Origin: Thiohalocapsa sp.
GTDB lineage: Bacteria > Pseudomonadota > Gammaproteobacteria > Chromatiales > Chromatiaceae
NCBI GenBank assembly: GCA_028277725.1
Contig: JANQFX010000049.1
Location: 1 to 64,000, forward strand
Direction: 5' to 3'
Length of the DNA stretch: 64,000 nt
In this document: piece after piece, positions 7,552 to 17,303 of the stretch
Layout of the letters: the number at the start of each line of letters is the position of its first letter
Numbering within the stretch: the first letter of the stretch is position 1
Notes under the pieces: model-generated
What the model was told of the DNA's origin: nothing
The model's input: only the letters and a program-made list of their open reading frames with translations
Databases searched by the model: none
Position numbers and translations under genes: made by a program

Positions 7552-8778
7552 ATGAACAGATCGATGCTACGAACGATCCTGCGCTCGACGACACCAGTCA
7601 TCGTCGCCCTGACACTGGCCGGCTGCAGCGGGCTCGTCAAACCGCCGGGCACACCCATGCTGCCCGTGTCCGCCGGGTACCCGAAGGAGCAGGCGATTGC
7701 GCTGCTGCTGCCGACGGGCGCATCTGGCTTCGTACAGCAAGCCGCCGAGGCCATTGAGGCCGGCTACGCAGCCGCACGCAAACGCGATCCCAAGGCGAGC
7801 ATCACGCAGGAGACTGCCGACACCTACGGCGATGGCGCCGCCATCAAGGCCTACGAGACCGCCGCCGGGGCCGACCCGCGCCCACTGGTCATCGGCCCAC
7901 TGCTCAAGGGCGACGTCAACACCGTCGCCGACCTACGCTCCGCCACCGCTCCGGCCATGCTGGCGCTGAACGAGGCCGAGACGGCCCAGAAGGGTCTCTA
8001 TCAGTTCTCGCTCTCCCCCGAAGACGAAGCCAAAACCGTCGCCGCCCTCGTGAAAGAGCTCGCCAACACCGACAAGAGCCTAGAGACCGTCGTCGTCTAC
8101 CCCGCCGATGAGCCCTGGGCCGAGCGTATGCGCCGTGCCTACGCTATCGGCATCGCACCGCTCGAACCGGCGGCGGCCATCGCCTACGCTAACAACACCA
8201 GCGAACTCGGTGATCAAATCACCGCCGCAGGCGCCAACCTCGTCTTCATGCTCGCCCGACCCGAGCACGCGGCACGGGTGTACTCCGCTATTCGCGCCGG
8301 CGACGCCAACGTGCCGGTCGTCGCCACCTCCCACGCGGCCGACCAGGTCGAGGACCGCGCCGACAAGCGAGGAATCTTCTACGTCGACGTGCCCTGGTTG
8401 GTGGATCAGGAGCGCGCACAAGAGTTCCAGCAGCGAGGCCCGGACAAGCCCGCAGAGGAGTACACCAAGGGCCAGCTGGGCAGGCTCTATGCCATGGGCA
8501 TCGATGCCTACTACCTCGGTGCCGAAGTCGCCAACAACCCGAGTGTGCCGACTGCGCTTAAGCTCCCGAGCGGCATGACCGGCGCGCTCAGCTTCGCCCC
8601 ACGGGGACGACTGATGAAGAGGCAACTAGCCATTGGTCGAATCGGCAGCGGCGGTAGCCTCACGGCATCGGGCCTGGACGAACTAGCCGCCGCGACAGCG
8701 CCCCGCGCCACTGCCGCGGTCGATGACGAAGCCACAGAGGCCGCGGACGCGGCAGAACAGGGAACCGACGCGGGCTGA
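7552..8778 (+). CDS. LpoA-like lipoprotein (LppC family, PBP activator C-terminal domain)
   Basis: A 408-residue predicted outer-membrane lipoprotein. The signal peptide ends in the lipobox LTLAGCSG (Cys25 lipidated). The mature part is a periplasmic-binding-protein-like fold matching the C-terminal domain of LpoA, the activator of PBP1A: AIALLLPTGASGFVQQAAEA, GDGAAIKAYETAA, PRPLVIGPLLKGDV, MGIDAYYLGAEV. The N-terminal TPR-like domain of E. coli LpoA is absent, so this is a C-domain-only version, as in several gammaproteobacteria. The start at 7552 is set by the signal peptide. An Ala/Glu-rich tail follows the domain. The usual neighbours rsmI and yraN are not here. Confidence 0.8.
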   Translation: MNRSMLRTILRSTTPVIVALTLAGCSGLVKPPGTPMLPVSAGYPKEQAIALLLPTGASGFVQQAAEAIEAGYAAARKRDPKASITQETADTYGDGAAIKAYETAAGADPRPLVIGPLLKGDVNTVADLRSATAPAMLALNEAETAQKGLYQFSLSPEDEAKTVAALVKELANTDKSLETVVVYPADEPWAERMRRAYAIGIAPLEPAAAIAYANNTSELGDQITAAGANLVFMLARPEHAARVYSAIRAGDANVPVVATSHAADQVEDRADKRGIFYVDVPWLVDQERAQEFQQRGPDKPAEEYTKGQLGRLYAMGIDAYYLGAEVANNPSVPTALKLPSGMTGALSFAPRGRLMKRQLAIGRIGSGGSLTASGLDELAAATAPRATAAVDDEATEAADAAEQGTDAG

Positions 8779-8966
8779 ACCAACGCGTCTCCCCTGTACC
8801 CGCAATGGGGGCCGGGAGACGTCGGGCGGCCTGGTCGTCGACGAGGAGGACAGGCCCTCGGGACGACCGCCGGCCTGCATCCCGCACGGTGCCAGGCCCA
8901 CTGGACATCTAGCGAGCTCAGCAACACCTTCCGCCCCCGAAACGCTGAGCGCTAGCGCAACGGCGA

Positions 8967-9002
8967 CCTAGGGAGAGGCCGATAAGTCGGCGTTTCCCTA
9001 GG
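8967..9002. promoter_or_regulatory. Hairpin / operator-like inverted repeat before the ClC gene
   Basis: CCTAGGGA..CCGA at 8967-8982 pairs with TCGG..TCCCTAGG at 8987-9002 around a short loop with an internal mismatch. It ends 20 bp before the ClC start codon, so it lies in the likely promoter or 5' leader rather than at a transcript end. There is no T-run. It could be an operator, an RNA leader structure or a terminator for the upstream gene. Confidence 0.45.
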
Positions 9003-9022
9003 GGCCGGTTAGAATCGCCGTT

Positions 9023-10306
9023 ATGGATGACGACCGGACTTCCAGCATTCGGCTAGCCCTGCTGGGTTTGCTGAGCGGGCTGCTCGCGACCGCGGCAATC
9101 CTGGCGCTACGCGCCGCCATCGATCAGGGCCAGCGGTTCCTGCTAGGGGTCGGCGGCGGCGCAGGTTATGAGTCCCTTCCGCCTTTGGCCCGGGTGGCAC
9201 TGCCCGTAGTGGCGGGTCTGCTGCTGGGGCTCCTGTTCGACCTGCTGCCGAGGGCGCTCCGCGACGTCGGCGTGGTGCATGTGCTGAACCGGCTACAGTC
9301 CCCCGGCGGCGAGCGGCTCCCCGTCGCCAACATCGTGACACAGTTCGTCGGCGCCGTCGCTGCCATCGTCGGCGGCCATTCGGTGGACCGGGAAGGTCCC
9401 GCCGTGCACCTTGGCGCCGGCAGCGCGAGCCTGCTAGGGCGCTGGTTGAAACTGGACGCGGAGGAGGAGCGATCCCTGCTGGCAGCAGGTGCGGCTGCGG
9501 CCATTGCAGCAGCCTTCGACACACCGCTGGCCGCGGTGGTCTTCGCCATCGAGGTGCTGCGGGTGCGCTACGAGGTGGGCCGGTTCCTGCCCATCATCGT
9601 CGCGGCCGTCACCGCCTCCATCGCGTCGCGGGTGCTCGCGCTAACGCCCGCGAGCTTCACGGTCATACCCGAGTACCTGAGCACCCACTGGGAGATCGTC
9701 GCGGTACTCGTGCTCGGCGGCGGCATCGGCCTCCTGGCCAGCGGATTCTCCACGCTCGCGGTGCGCACGGCGCGGGCGACGAGCCAATGGCGCTGCGTGA
9801 TCGCCTTCCCGGCGGCGGGGTTACTGACCGGTGCTATCGCACTGTGGACGCCCCAGGTGATGGGCATCGGCTACGACACACTGGCGGTGATGCTGGCAGG
9901 CCAGGGAGAACTCGCGCTGGTGGTGCCACTGGTCGCAACCAAACTCATCGCCACCTCGGTCAGCGTCGGTCTGCGTGTGCCTGGGGGACTCATCGGGCCG
10001 ACCCTAGTCATTGGCGGTGCGGCGGGAGCGAGCCTCGGCTTGGCGCTGGCGATGCTGGCATCCGACCAGGCCGCCTCATCGGGGTTCTATGCGACCGTCG
10101 GTATGGCGGCGATGATGGGGGCAACCCTGCGTGCTCCCCTGGCCGCCCTGACCGCACTGCTGGAGACGACCGCTAACCCCAATATCATCTTGCCGGGCAT
10201 GATCGCAGTGGCCTCGGCGGAGGTGGTGCGCCGCTCCATCGGCAATAGCCGCTCGGTATTCGACATGCTCCGCGACGCCCGACCGGTCGCCCGTCGACGG
10301 GGCTGA
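9023..10306 (+). CDS. ClC family chloride channel / transporter
   Basis: A 427-residue polytopic inner-membrane protein of the voltage-gated chloride channel family (anion channels or 2Cl-/H+ exchangers). The second signature appears as VDREGPAVHLGAGSAS (usual GREGPxxxxG; the gating Glu is kept, the first Gly is replaced by Asp). The third signature appears as GLRVPGGLIGPTLVIGGAAG. No C-terminal CBS domains are present, making it a short form. The start at 9023 follows the inverted repeat at 8967-9002. It is convergent with the TPR gene downstream; a hairpin (10315-10336) lies between them. Confidence 0.9.
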   Translation: MDDDRTSSIRLALLGLLSGLLATAAILALRAAIDQGQRFLLGVGGGAGYESLPPLARVALPVVAGLLLGLLFDLLPRALRDVGVVHVLNRLQSPGGERLPVANIVTQFVGAVAAIVGGHSVDREGPAVHLGAGSASLLGRWLKLDAEEERSLLAAGAAAAIAAAFDTPLAAVVFAIEVLRVRYEVGRFLPIIVAAVTASIASRVLALTPASFTVIPEYLSTHWEIVAVLVLGGGIGLLASGFSTLAVRTARATSQWRCVIAFPAAGLLTGAIALWTPQVMGIGYDTLAVMLAGQGELALVVPLVATKLIATSVSVGLRVPGGLIGPTLVIGGAAGASLGLALAMLASDQAASSGFYATVGMAAMMGATLRAPLAALTALLETTANPNIILPGMIAVASAEVVRRSIGNSRSVFDMLRDARPVARRRG

Positions 10307-10314
10307 CGGATCGA

Positions 10315-10336
10315 GACCGCCCCATCGACGGCGGTC
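10315..10336. terminator. Hairpin between convergent genes
   Basis: GACCGCC at 10315-10321 pairs perfectly with GGCGGTC at 10330-10336, between the ClC gene and the 3' end of the TPR gene. There is no U-tract, so intrinsic termination is uncertain. Confidence 0.35.
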
Positions 10337-10355
10337 GCGTCGGGAAGCCTCGGCC

Positions 10356-13226
10356 CTAGCCGCTCTGGGCAGCCCTGGGTTCGCGCAGCTCCTCCAGTAA
10401 CCGAGCGGCCTCGGCACGACGCCGGAAGGAAGGATCGCTATGCTGCAGGAGCTGTGTCAGTTCCGCCGCGGCCTCCTCGTTGCGACCCAGCGCTTTCAGT
10501 GCAACAGCGATGTGGAAGCTGATACCCGGGTCGCCGGCCGCGCGCGTTTGCGCATCACGCAGATACTTCAACCCTTGCGCGTACTCGCCGCGGCTGACGA
10601 GCACCCAGCCAAGGGTATCCCCTGTCTCGGCAGCACCCGGCAGCAGCTCGTATGCCCGGCGGGCGTAGTCCAGTGCCCGCGGATCGCCCAACTCGTTGTA
10701 GATGACGGCCAGGTTGTTGAGCAACATGGCGTTGTCGGGGGCATCGGCGAGGATGCCCTCGAACATCCTCGCCGCTCGTTCGGGTTCGCCGAGCTCGTAG
10801 TAGCCCTCGGCGAGGGTCTGGGTCGCAACACCATCACCCGAATGCTCCTCCAACCACTGCCGAAGGAACTCGACCCCGACGGCTAGACCTTCTGCGTCGC
10901 GCTTGGCGCCGTAGGCGCGGATAGCGAGCAGGGGCGAGGGCTTGATGTCCAGTGCTCGGGAGAACGCCTCGAATGCGGCGGCGTGGTCTCCGCTGGCGGT
11001 GGAGATGAGGCCGAGCAGGTGATCGGCGTAGGGCTCCTCCGGGAAGTCCACGCGCAATCGCTGCGCCACTTCCAGCGCCTCGTCGATGCGGCCGTACTCG
11101 GTGAGCAATTCCCCGAAACGCAGTCGCGCCGGCAAGTACTCCGGGTCGCCCTCGGTGGCCTTCTGAAGAGACCACAGGGCACCTTGGATATCGCCCGCGT
11201 CTCGCTGCAGCAAGGCGACGTCCAGGAGCATGTGCGCGTCGTACCCGGCGAGGCTCGAAGCACGCCGCAATACCACCTGTGCCGTCGCCCTGCGTCCGCT
11301 AGCGATATAGGCTCGGCTCAGCGTTGCCATCAGATCTGCATCGTCGGGGTTCTCCGCCCGGACCTGCACGCCCTCGGCGACCCGCACCGCCTTCTCGGGC
11401 TCACGGGCACTCAACAACAGATTGGTCTGGTAGATCGCCGCCCGAACGGACGCCGGATCAGACGCGACCGCGCGCTCGGCGAAGCGCAGCGCCTGCGCCT
11501 GATCCCCCGCGTCCTCGTAGGAGCGTGCCAGCAACATGAGTGCGTTGACGTCTTCGTCCTTGAAGTCGAGGACGCGCCCCAAATGCCCACGCGCCAGTTC
11601 CACATCGCCTAGACGCAGCAACAGCTCCGCGAGGTTCGAGCGCGCCGGGTAGAACGCGGGGTCGCGAGCCAAGGCCAGTTCGAAGGCCCATCGCGCGGTA
11701 TCCAGCTCGTTGTTCGCGAAGGCCGCCGCACCGAGCAGATTGACGTAGGAGAGGTTGCCCGGAACGCGGAGCAAGAGCTGTTCCGCGCCCTCCATCGCCT
11801 CGTCGAAGTCGCGCTCCTGCATCAGCATCAAGACGAGCGTAGCGCCGGCGTTGCTCAGATCCGGGCGCGCCTCGAACAGCAGTGAGAGCTCGTTGATTGC
11901 GTCGTCGCGTCGCCCTAGCCCGAATTCGTTGACGGCGCGCTGGGTGCGCAGGACGATATCGCCCCGACGTTGCTCCGTGGCACTGCGCAGCAACTGCGCG
12001 GCCTTCAGGTGTTGGCCGGTCTTCATGTAGGCCTCGGCGAGCAGCGACAGCGCCGGCACGTTGTCGGGTGTCCGTTGCACCGCGGGCTCGAGCAGGCGTA
12101 TGGCCTGCTCCGGCTCCCCGCGCCGTTCCAACGCGAGGCGCGCGAGCAGGACCCGCGGCCCTGTCGCTCGGCTATTGTCCGCGAGGTACAGTCGGAGGTA
12201 GTCGTCCGCCTGCTCCCACTGCTTCAGCGTGTAGGCAAAGATCCCCGCCAACAGCAACGTCGGCCGGTGGTTTTCGATGAGTTCGCGAGGGAGCCGGGCG
12301 ATCAGATTGGCGCCGTCCTGCAGTGCCGCCTCAGCGCCCGCCTCGTCGCCGAGTTTGGTCTTCACGACGGCTGTAAGGTAATGGCTGCGCGGGTCGTTGG
12401 GGTAGATCTCCACCACCTCTGCTGCGGCCGCTTCGGCGTCCTCCAAACGGACCAGACGCAGGAGCAGGCTGATGCGGGAGATCTGCGCGGGGAGGTAGGC
12501 CGGGAGTAGTTCCGCGGCCTTACCCATATCCGACAGCGCGCCGCTGAGGTCGCCGAAGTTCTCCGCGAGCAGCCCCTTCAGGTACCAGGCGCGTGCGGAC
12601 GTCGGCGCGACCTCGACCGCCTCATCGGCCAGCGCGCGCGCCTTTCCCAGTTCCTCCTGCAGGAGCATGACCTGTACCCGCCCCAGGATCGCCGCCGTCG
12701 ATCTGGGGTTCAGTTCCCAGGCCTGGGTAAAGGCGCGCTGGGCATCGAAATACTCCTCCAGCATCAACAGCGCCTCACCACGCAGCGCGAGCAACTCCGC
12801 GTCCTCCTCTGGTGCGCTGCCGACGGGAAACAGCTCATCGATGAGCAGCTGCGGCCGACCTTGCATCAAGTAGGAGCGGGCGAGGGAATTCTGAATCAGC
12901 GATCGGTGGGCGCCGAGGCCATCGGCAATCAGCAACTGCCTCTCGGCGTTCTCGCCCTGCCCCATGGAGAGGTAGATCCGTCCGAGTAACAGGTGCGCGG
13001 GGAGCAGCAGGGAGTCTTCCTTGAGGGCGTTCTTGAGATAGATGTATGCGGTGCGTACGTCCCCTTTGTTGTATGCGATCAACGCCTGTTCGTAGAAGTT
13101 GGCGGCGGCCTCCGCGCTCTCGGAATCGCCCGGCGTATCGATGGAAAATGGCTGCGCCGACAGGGCATCGGAACCAAACACCGAGACTAGGGCGATCAAT
13201 AGGAGTAGTGCATTGCGGGCTGGCAT
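10356..13226 (-). CDS. Large TPR-repeat exported protein, PrsT-like
   Basis: A 956-residue protein with an N-terminal signal peptide (MPARNALLLLIALVSVFG, cleavage near LSAQ) followed almost entirely by tetratricopeptide repeats, some twenty or more. The opening ALIAYNKGDVRTAYIYLKNA and LKEDSLLLPAHLLLGRIYLS match the N-terminus of the PEP-CTERM-system protein PrsT, and the length (~900+) fits. PrsT proteins normally sit in exopolysaccharide/exosortase loci; none is visible here, and the signal peptide lacks a clear lipobox. It is probably a periplasmic scaffold, partner unknown. It follows the metallo-hydrolase gene on the same strand after 160 bp containing a perfect 14-bp palindrome (13360-13373). 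Confidence 0.75.
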   Translation of the reverse strand: MPARNALLLLIALVSVFGSDALSAQPFSIDTPGDSESAEAAANFYEQALIAYNKGDVRTAYIYLKNALKEDSLLLPAHLLLGRIYLSMGQGENAERQLLIADGLGAHRSLIQNSLARSYLMQGRPQLLIDELFPVGSAPEEDAELLALRGEALLMLEEYFDAQRAFTQAWELNPRSTAAILGRVQVMLLQEELGKARALADEAVEVAPTSARAWYLKGLLAENFGDLSGALSDMGKAAELLPAYLPAQISRISLLLRLVRLEDAEAAAAEVVEIYPNDPRSHYLTAVVKTKLGDEAGAEAALQDGANLIARLPRELIENHRPTLLLAGIFAYTLKQWEQADDYLRLYLADNSRATGPRVLLARLALERRGEPEQAIRLLEPAVQRTPDNVPALSLLAEAYMKTGQHLKAAQLLRSATEQRRGDIVLRTQRAVNEFGLGRRDDAINELSLLFEARPDLSNAGATLVLMLMQERDFDEAMEGAEQLLLRVPGNLSYVNLLGAAAFANNELDTARWAFELALARDPAFYPARSNLAELLLRLGDVELARGHLGRVLDFKDEDVNALMLLARSYEDAGDQAQALRFAERAVASDPASVRAAIYQTNLLLSAREPEKAVRVAEGVQVRAENPDDADLMATLSRAYIASGRRATAQVVLRRASSLAGYDAHMLLDVALLQRDAGDIQGALWSLQKATEGDPEYLPARLRFGELLTEYGRIDEALEVAQRLRVDFPEEPYADHLLGLISTASGDHAAAFEAFSRALDIKPSPLLAIRAYGAKRDAEGLAVGVEFLRQWLEEHSGDGVATQTLAEGYYELGEPERAARMFEGILADAPDNAMLLNNLAVIYNELGDPRALDYARRAYELLPGAAETGDTLGWVLVSRGEYAQGLKYLRDAQTRAAGDPGISFHIAVALKALGRNEEAAAELTQLLQHSDPSFRRRAEAARLLEELREPRAAQSG

Positions 13227-13386
13227 CGTGTCCCCGTGTGCTGACAGCTGAGGCCCGATTCACGACTCCGCGGTCGGCGCAGCGAAGCGGGGGCGTTCCA
13301 CACTCTCACCAACAAGGGCGACGTGCGGCGGCTGAGTCGGCCACAGTATAGGCGAGCCGCCCCTGATCAGGGGCACAGACATCGGC

Positions 13387-14142
13387 TCAGACGTCCAACC
13401 AGCCAGAGCCGCGATCCTGCTGCGCGATCATGGGATCGAGGTCGCTCTGCACCGAACGAATCGCCGCCACTGCCCGCTCCGGGCAGTTGTTCTGCTGGCT
13501 GAGGTGGGAGAGCAGAAGCAGCCGCAGACCACCATGCCGGACCCGCTCGAACAACGCCGCCGCCTGCGGATTGCTGAGGTGCCCGAAAGGTCCCTGGATG
13601 CGCCTCTGGACGCTGGCCGGATAGGGTCCAGCCCGCAGCATCTCGGGGTCATGATTCGCCTCGAGCACCAGGGCGTCGCACTCGCGTAGCGACTCACACA
13701 TCCTTGGCGTCACGGCGCCCGCGTCTGTCATGACACCGAGCCGCCGCCCGTCGGCCTCGAAGGCGAACTGGCAGGGCTCGCGGGCGTCGTGTGGGACCGG
13801 GATCGGCCGCAACGTCAGACCGCCGATGCGCACCGATCGGGCATGCCCCGGAAACAGCCTGAGCCGGTCGACCTCGGGGGCGCCGGCCCCCTTCCAAGTG
13901 CCGGGCGACGTCCAGACCTCGAGTCCGTAGCGGCGCGCCAGACGGGCGACACCGGCGATGTGATCGCCGTGCTCGTGGGTGACGACGATGGCGGCGAGGT
14001 CCTGCGCCTGGACGTCCAGATCGAGCAAGCGGGCCTCGACCTCCCGCAGGCCGAAACCACAGTCGAGTAGTACCCGGGTGCCGTCGGTCTCGATTAGCGT
14101 TGCGTTACCCCGGCTGCCGCTGCCGAGCACCGCGAAGCGCAT
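13387..14142 (-). CDS. MBL-fold metallo-hydrolase (YycJ/WalJ-like)
   Basis: A 251-residue metallo-beta-lactamase-fold hydrolase. The start MRFAVLGSGSRGNATLIETD is typical of the YycJ/PhnP-like group. The metal motif THEHGDHI is complete, with further ligand regions VPHDAREPC, VMTDAG, LEANHD and LLLSHLS. The physiological substrate is not established for this group; nuclease or cyclic phosphodiester activity has been proposed. Its ATG directly abuts the bamC stop codon (TGAATG), so the two genes are translationally linked. The order dapA-bamC-hydrolase is conserved in pseudomonads, where purC usually follows; purC is absent here. Confidence 0.88.
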   Translation of the reverse strand: MRFAVLGSGSRGNATLIETDGTRVLLDCGFGLREVEARLLDLDVQAQDLAAIVVTHEHGDHIAGVARLARRYGLEVWTSPGTWKGAGAPEVDRLRLFPGHARSVRIGGLTLRPIPVPHDAREPCQFAFEADGRRLGVMTDAGAVTPRMCESLRECDALVLEANHDPEMLRAGPYPASVQRRIQGPFGHLSNPQAAALFERVRHGGLRLLLLSHLSQQNNCPERAVAAIRSVQSDLDPMIAQQDRGSGWLDV

Positions 14143-15342
14143 TCAGCGCAGCTGCTCCTGCAGCAGCGCGAGGATACGCTCGCCGGTGCCGCCCGTTTCC
14201 GGCCGGCCGTCTGCATCGAGCACGCGCACGCGCGTCTCGTCCGCGCCGCCGTCGACGCGCACCTGGTAGCGCTCGACGCTGCGCTCATCGTTGCCGCGCC
14301 AGAAGGCGATGCGATCGGTCAGGCCCTTCTTGCGGGCGCCGCGCTGCGGGTCGTCGTAGCGGACGAAGAAGGTGCCGCTGCTGCGGTCGCGATCCTCGAC
14401 GGCGAAGCCGGTACGGTCCAGTGCCAGTCCCGTTTGACGCCAGGCTTGGCGGTACTCGACGGGCAGCACCAGTTCCGCGTTGGGCCCGCTGCCGACCAGC
14501 TTGGCCCCCATGGCCGCACCCGCCGCGGCCGAGCCAGCCGCCGAAGTCCTGGACGAGCCGCCGCCGGCCCTGATCATCCGATCCGCGTCGCGATCCGAGA
14601 CACCCAGGTAGAGCATGAGCCGACGCAACATGACCGCCTCCTTGTCGGGGTCGGTCGGGGCGGGCTCCCAGACGGTGGTCGCGCCCTCGCCGACGGTGTT
14701 GCGCACCAGTCGCTCCTCCATACCGCGGTGGGTCAGATACAGCTCGGTGGAGCTGCGCGTCGGCCCCGCATCGAGGCGCACACGGAACTGGTCCCGCGTG
14801 GAGGTCGAGTAGAGGCCGTCGAGCACCTTGCGGACCTGGCGGGTGATGAAGTCGCTCCGGACCTCGGCGCGATTCTCGATCCAGTCCGTTTTCATGACGC
14901 CGGCTGCGGGGTCCTGCTCCACCAGCAGGATGCCCTGTGAGCGCCAGAAGCCAACCACCTCCGGCCAGACGGCGTTCGGCGGGGCGGCAATGTCGAGCCA
15001 GCGGCGGTCACCGGAGCGGCGCAACGAGACGCCCTGTACCTCTGGCAGCACTTCGCCACTGCCCGCGAGCTTGGACCGCGCCGCCTGATCTCCGGCATAG
15101 TCGGAGTAGGTCGCACTGCCAGAGACCCCCGGGATATCCAGGGCGTCGTCGAAGCTGGTGCCCGCCAGATCAGGCGGTAGCTCGAGGTTCTCCGAGGCCT
15201 CGCGTTGGCGCTTGTACTCCAGGGACTGGTCCGGGAGCACGTTCTCCATGGTCCCGCCGCATCCGCTGAGGAATAGCGCGGCGGCCACGGGGACCAAAGC
15301 GGGACCTAGAGCGGGGATCAAGGCGATCGATCGTTTGAACAT
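14143..15342 (-). CDS. bamC: Outer membrane assembly lipoprotein BamC
   Basis: A 399-residue lipoprotein subunit of the BAM complex, which folds beta-barrel proteins into the outer membrane. The signal peptide ends with the lipobox LFLSGCGG (Cys28). It is followed by the unstructured conserved stretch that binds BamD (NLELPPDLAGTSFDDAL), then two helix-grip domains (about residues 110-220 and 290-395). The linker is enriched in Ser/Ala/Gly. It lies just downstream of dapA on the same strand, the classical dapA-nlpB arrangement. The gap between them is only 66 bp, so co-transcription is likely. Confidence 0.9.
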   Translation of the reverse strand: MFKRSIALIPALGPALVPVAAALFLSGCGGTMENVLPDQSLEYKRQREASENLELPPDLAGTSFDDALDIPGVSGSATYSDYAGDQAARSKLAGSGEVLPEVQGVSLRRSGDRRWLDIAAPPNAVWPEVVGFWRSQGILLVEQDPAAGVMKTDWIENRAEVRSDFITRQVRKVLDGLYSTSTRDQFRVRLDAGPTRSSTELYLTHRGMEERLVRNTVGEGATTVWEPAPTDPDKEAVMLRRLMLYLGVSDRDADRMIRAGGGSSRTSAAGSAAAGAAMGAKLVGSGPNAELVLPVEYRQAWRQTGLALDRTGFAVEDRDRSSGTFFVRYDDPQRGARKKGLTDRIAFWRGNDERSVERYQVRVDGGADETRVRVLDADGRPETGGTGERILALLQEQLR

Positions 15343-15408
15343 AACTGAAAGTTCGGCTGGTTTCCGGAAGCCCGCCCAAACGCTCGCCGCGGCGCGCCCG
15401 CCCGACCG

Positions 15409-16287
15409 TCAGAGAACGCCGGCGCGCTTCATCGCCGCCCTCAAGGCGTCGTGGTGAACGTCCGACAGTCGGGTGAGTGGTAGCCGGATGCCGGTGGGGG
15501 AGAGCCCCAGCTCGGCGACCGCCCACTTGACCGGTATCGGGTTGGACTCCAGGAACAGGGCGTGGTGCAGGCCGTCCAACTGCCGGTTGAGCGCTTCGGC
15601 GGCGTCTCGTTGCCCGCCGAGGGCGGCGTCGCACATCCGACTCATGAGCGCCGGGGCGACGTTGTTGGTGACCGAGATGACGCCGTCGCCACCGATCAGC
15701 ATGAACTCGCAGCCGGTGGCGTCGTCACCGCTGTAGAGGCCGAAATCCGGACCGCACAGCTCGCGAAGGATCGGCAGCCGCGCCAGATCACCGGTGGCGT
15801 CCTTGAGGCCAACGATGTTCGGATGCTCGGCGAGGCGCGCCGTGGTCTCCGGCAGCATGTCGCAGGCCGTGCGGCCAGGCACGTTGTATAGGATCTGCGG
15901 GATCGCGACCGCCTCGGCGACCGCCAGGTAATGGGCGATCAGGCCGGCCTGGGTTGGCTTGTTGTAGTAAGGCGTCACCAGCAGGGCGGCATCCGCGCCA
16001 GCCCCCATCGCGCAGCGGGTGAGGCGGATGGCCTCGGTGGTGGAGTTGGCCCCGGTGCCGGCGATGATGGGCAGACGCCCGGCTGAGAGCTCGACGCAAC
16101 GGCGGATCACCTCGCAGTGTTCCGACTCGTCGAGGGTCGCCGACTCGCCGGTGGTGCCAACGGCCACAATGGCGGCGGTTCCCGACGCGACATGGAGGTC
16201 GATCAGCCGAGCCAGCGAGCCCTCGTCGACGGCACCGTCGGCGTCCATGGGCGTAATCAGCGCGACGATGCTCCCGCGTATGAACAT
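15409..16287 (-). CDS. dapA: 4-hydroxy-tetrahydrodipicolinate synthase
   Basis: Condenses pyruvate with aspartate semialdehyde, the first committed step of lysine/diaminopimelate synthesis. The 292 residues equal the E. coli length. Key residues are visible: the GTTGESATL loop, Tyr134 in [13 protein letters not shown], and the Schiff-base Lys162 in VGLKDATGD. The start [14 protein letters not shown] is the conserved N-terminus; 50 upstream in-frame codons are dropped. It is divergent from gcvR with a 194-bp shared promoter region and begins the dapA-bamC-hydrolase unit. Confidence 0.97.
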   Translation of the reverse strand: MFIRGSIVALITPMDADGAVDEGSLARLIDLHVASGTAAIVAVGTTGESATLDESEHCEVIRRCVELSAGRLPIIAGTGANSTTEAIRLTRCAMGAGADAALLVTPYYNKPTQAGLIAHYLAVAEAVAIPQILYNVPGRTACDMLPETTARLAEHPNIVGLKDATGDLARLPILRELCGPDFGLYSGDDATGCEFMLIGGDGVISVTNNVAPALMSRMCDAALGGQRDAAEALNRQLDGLHHALFLESNPIPVKWAVAELGLSPTGIRLPLTRLSDVHHDALRAAMKRAGVL

Positions 16288-16481
16288 GGTTTCGAAACTG
16301 GTTGGGCGACTCAATCCGCGGATGGTAGCGCGCGGCACAAGGCCCTTACAAGGTTGTGGGGGCAAGCGCGGCAGCGCGCCTTGAATCCTGCACGGCTGCG
16401 GTCGCGGCTGGCTGCACGATTCGACTTTGCTATACACTCGCGCTGAAGCCGTTTGCGATCGCCCGACCCCCCAGGGAGCCC

Positions 16482-17021
16482 ATGAGCACGCTGAAGACCT
16501 ATCTCGTGATTTCCGCGCTTGGTGAAGACCACCCCGGCTTGGTCAACGACTTATCGCGGACCATCCTCGAACAGGGCTGCAACATCGAAGACAGCCGCAT
16601 GACGGTCCTCGGCGGTGAGTTTGCGGCGATCCTGCTCGTCGAAGGCAAGTGGAACACACTGGCCAAGGTCGAGAACGCCGTGCCGGAGCTGGAGCGGAGC
16701 CTGGGTCTGACCATTGTCTGTAAGCGAACGGGCGAACGCGAGCGCAGCACCGAGAAGGTGCCCTACGCGGTCGACGTCATTTCCATGGACCACCCAGGCA
16801 TCGTCAACAACCTGGCGGGATTCTTCGCCGAGCGCAAGATCAACATCGAAGACCTCGCCACCAATACCTATGCGGCGGCCCACACGGGCACGCCGATGTT
16901 TGCCGTGCACATGACGGTGGGCATCCCGGCGACTACACACATCGCGACCCTGCGCGAGGAGTTCATGGATTATTGCGATGGCCTCAACCTCGACGCGGTA
17001 CTGGAGCCGCTCAAGGCCTGA
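16482..17021 (+). CDS. gcvR: Glycine cleavage system regulator GcvR (two ACT domains)
   Basis: A 179-residue protein built of two ACT domains: residues about 6-80 ([20 protein letters not shown]) and 95-170 ([20 protein letters not shown]). GcvR binds GcvA and blocks activation of the glycine cleavage operon; some members of the family act more generally. No DNA-binding domain is present, as expected. The start ATG at 16482 follows CAGGGAG. No gcv genes are nearby; the neighbourhood dapA / gcvR / bcp is a conserved gammaproteobacterial arrangement. Confidence 0.88.
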   Translation: MSTLKTYLVISALGEDHPGLVNDLSRTILEQGCNIEDSRMTVLGGEFAAILLVEGKWNTLAKVENAVPELERSLGLTIVCKRTGERERSTEKVPYAVDVISMDHPGIVNNLAGFFAERKINIEDLATNTYAAAHTGTPMFAVHMTVGIPATTHIATLREEFMDYCDGLNLDAVLEPLKA

Positions 17022-17303
17022 GGCCGCCGAGGTCTGTCCCGCCATTCGCGGCGCGGGCAACGCTAGAGTCTCCGATCTCGCCTTACTCCACGTGCAGGCC
17101 TGAGCCTGACCCTGAGCAGAGCGTCGGCGCCGACGATCGGGTCAAGGCAATCTCATCAGCTGGGTCGGCGCCCGACGTTCGACGCAACGGTCGAACCCGA
17201 CAGGGCTCCGGTCCATGGCCGTGACTCACGCGCCGCCCCAGCAATCGATTTTCCGCCCGTCGACCCCACTCCCTGACCTTTGAACCGCCTGAGGAGACCC
17301 ATC

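Noticed and set aside
10356..13226. Complete exosortase/PEP-CTERM locus
   Set aside because: Only a PrsT-like protein is present; no exosortase or PEP-CTERM substrate was found in the window.
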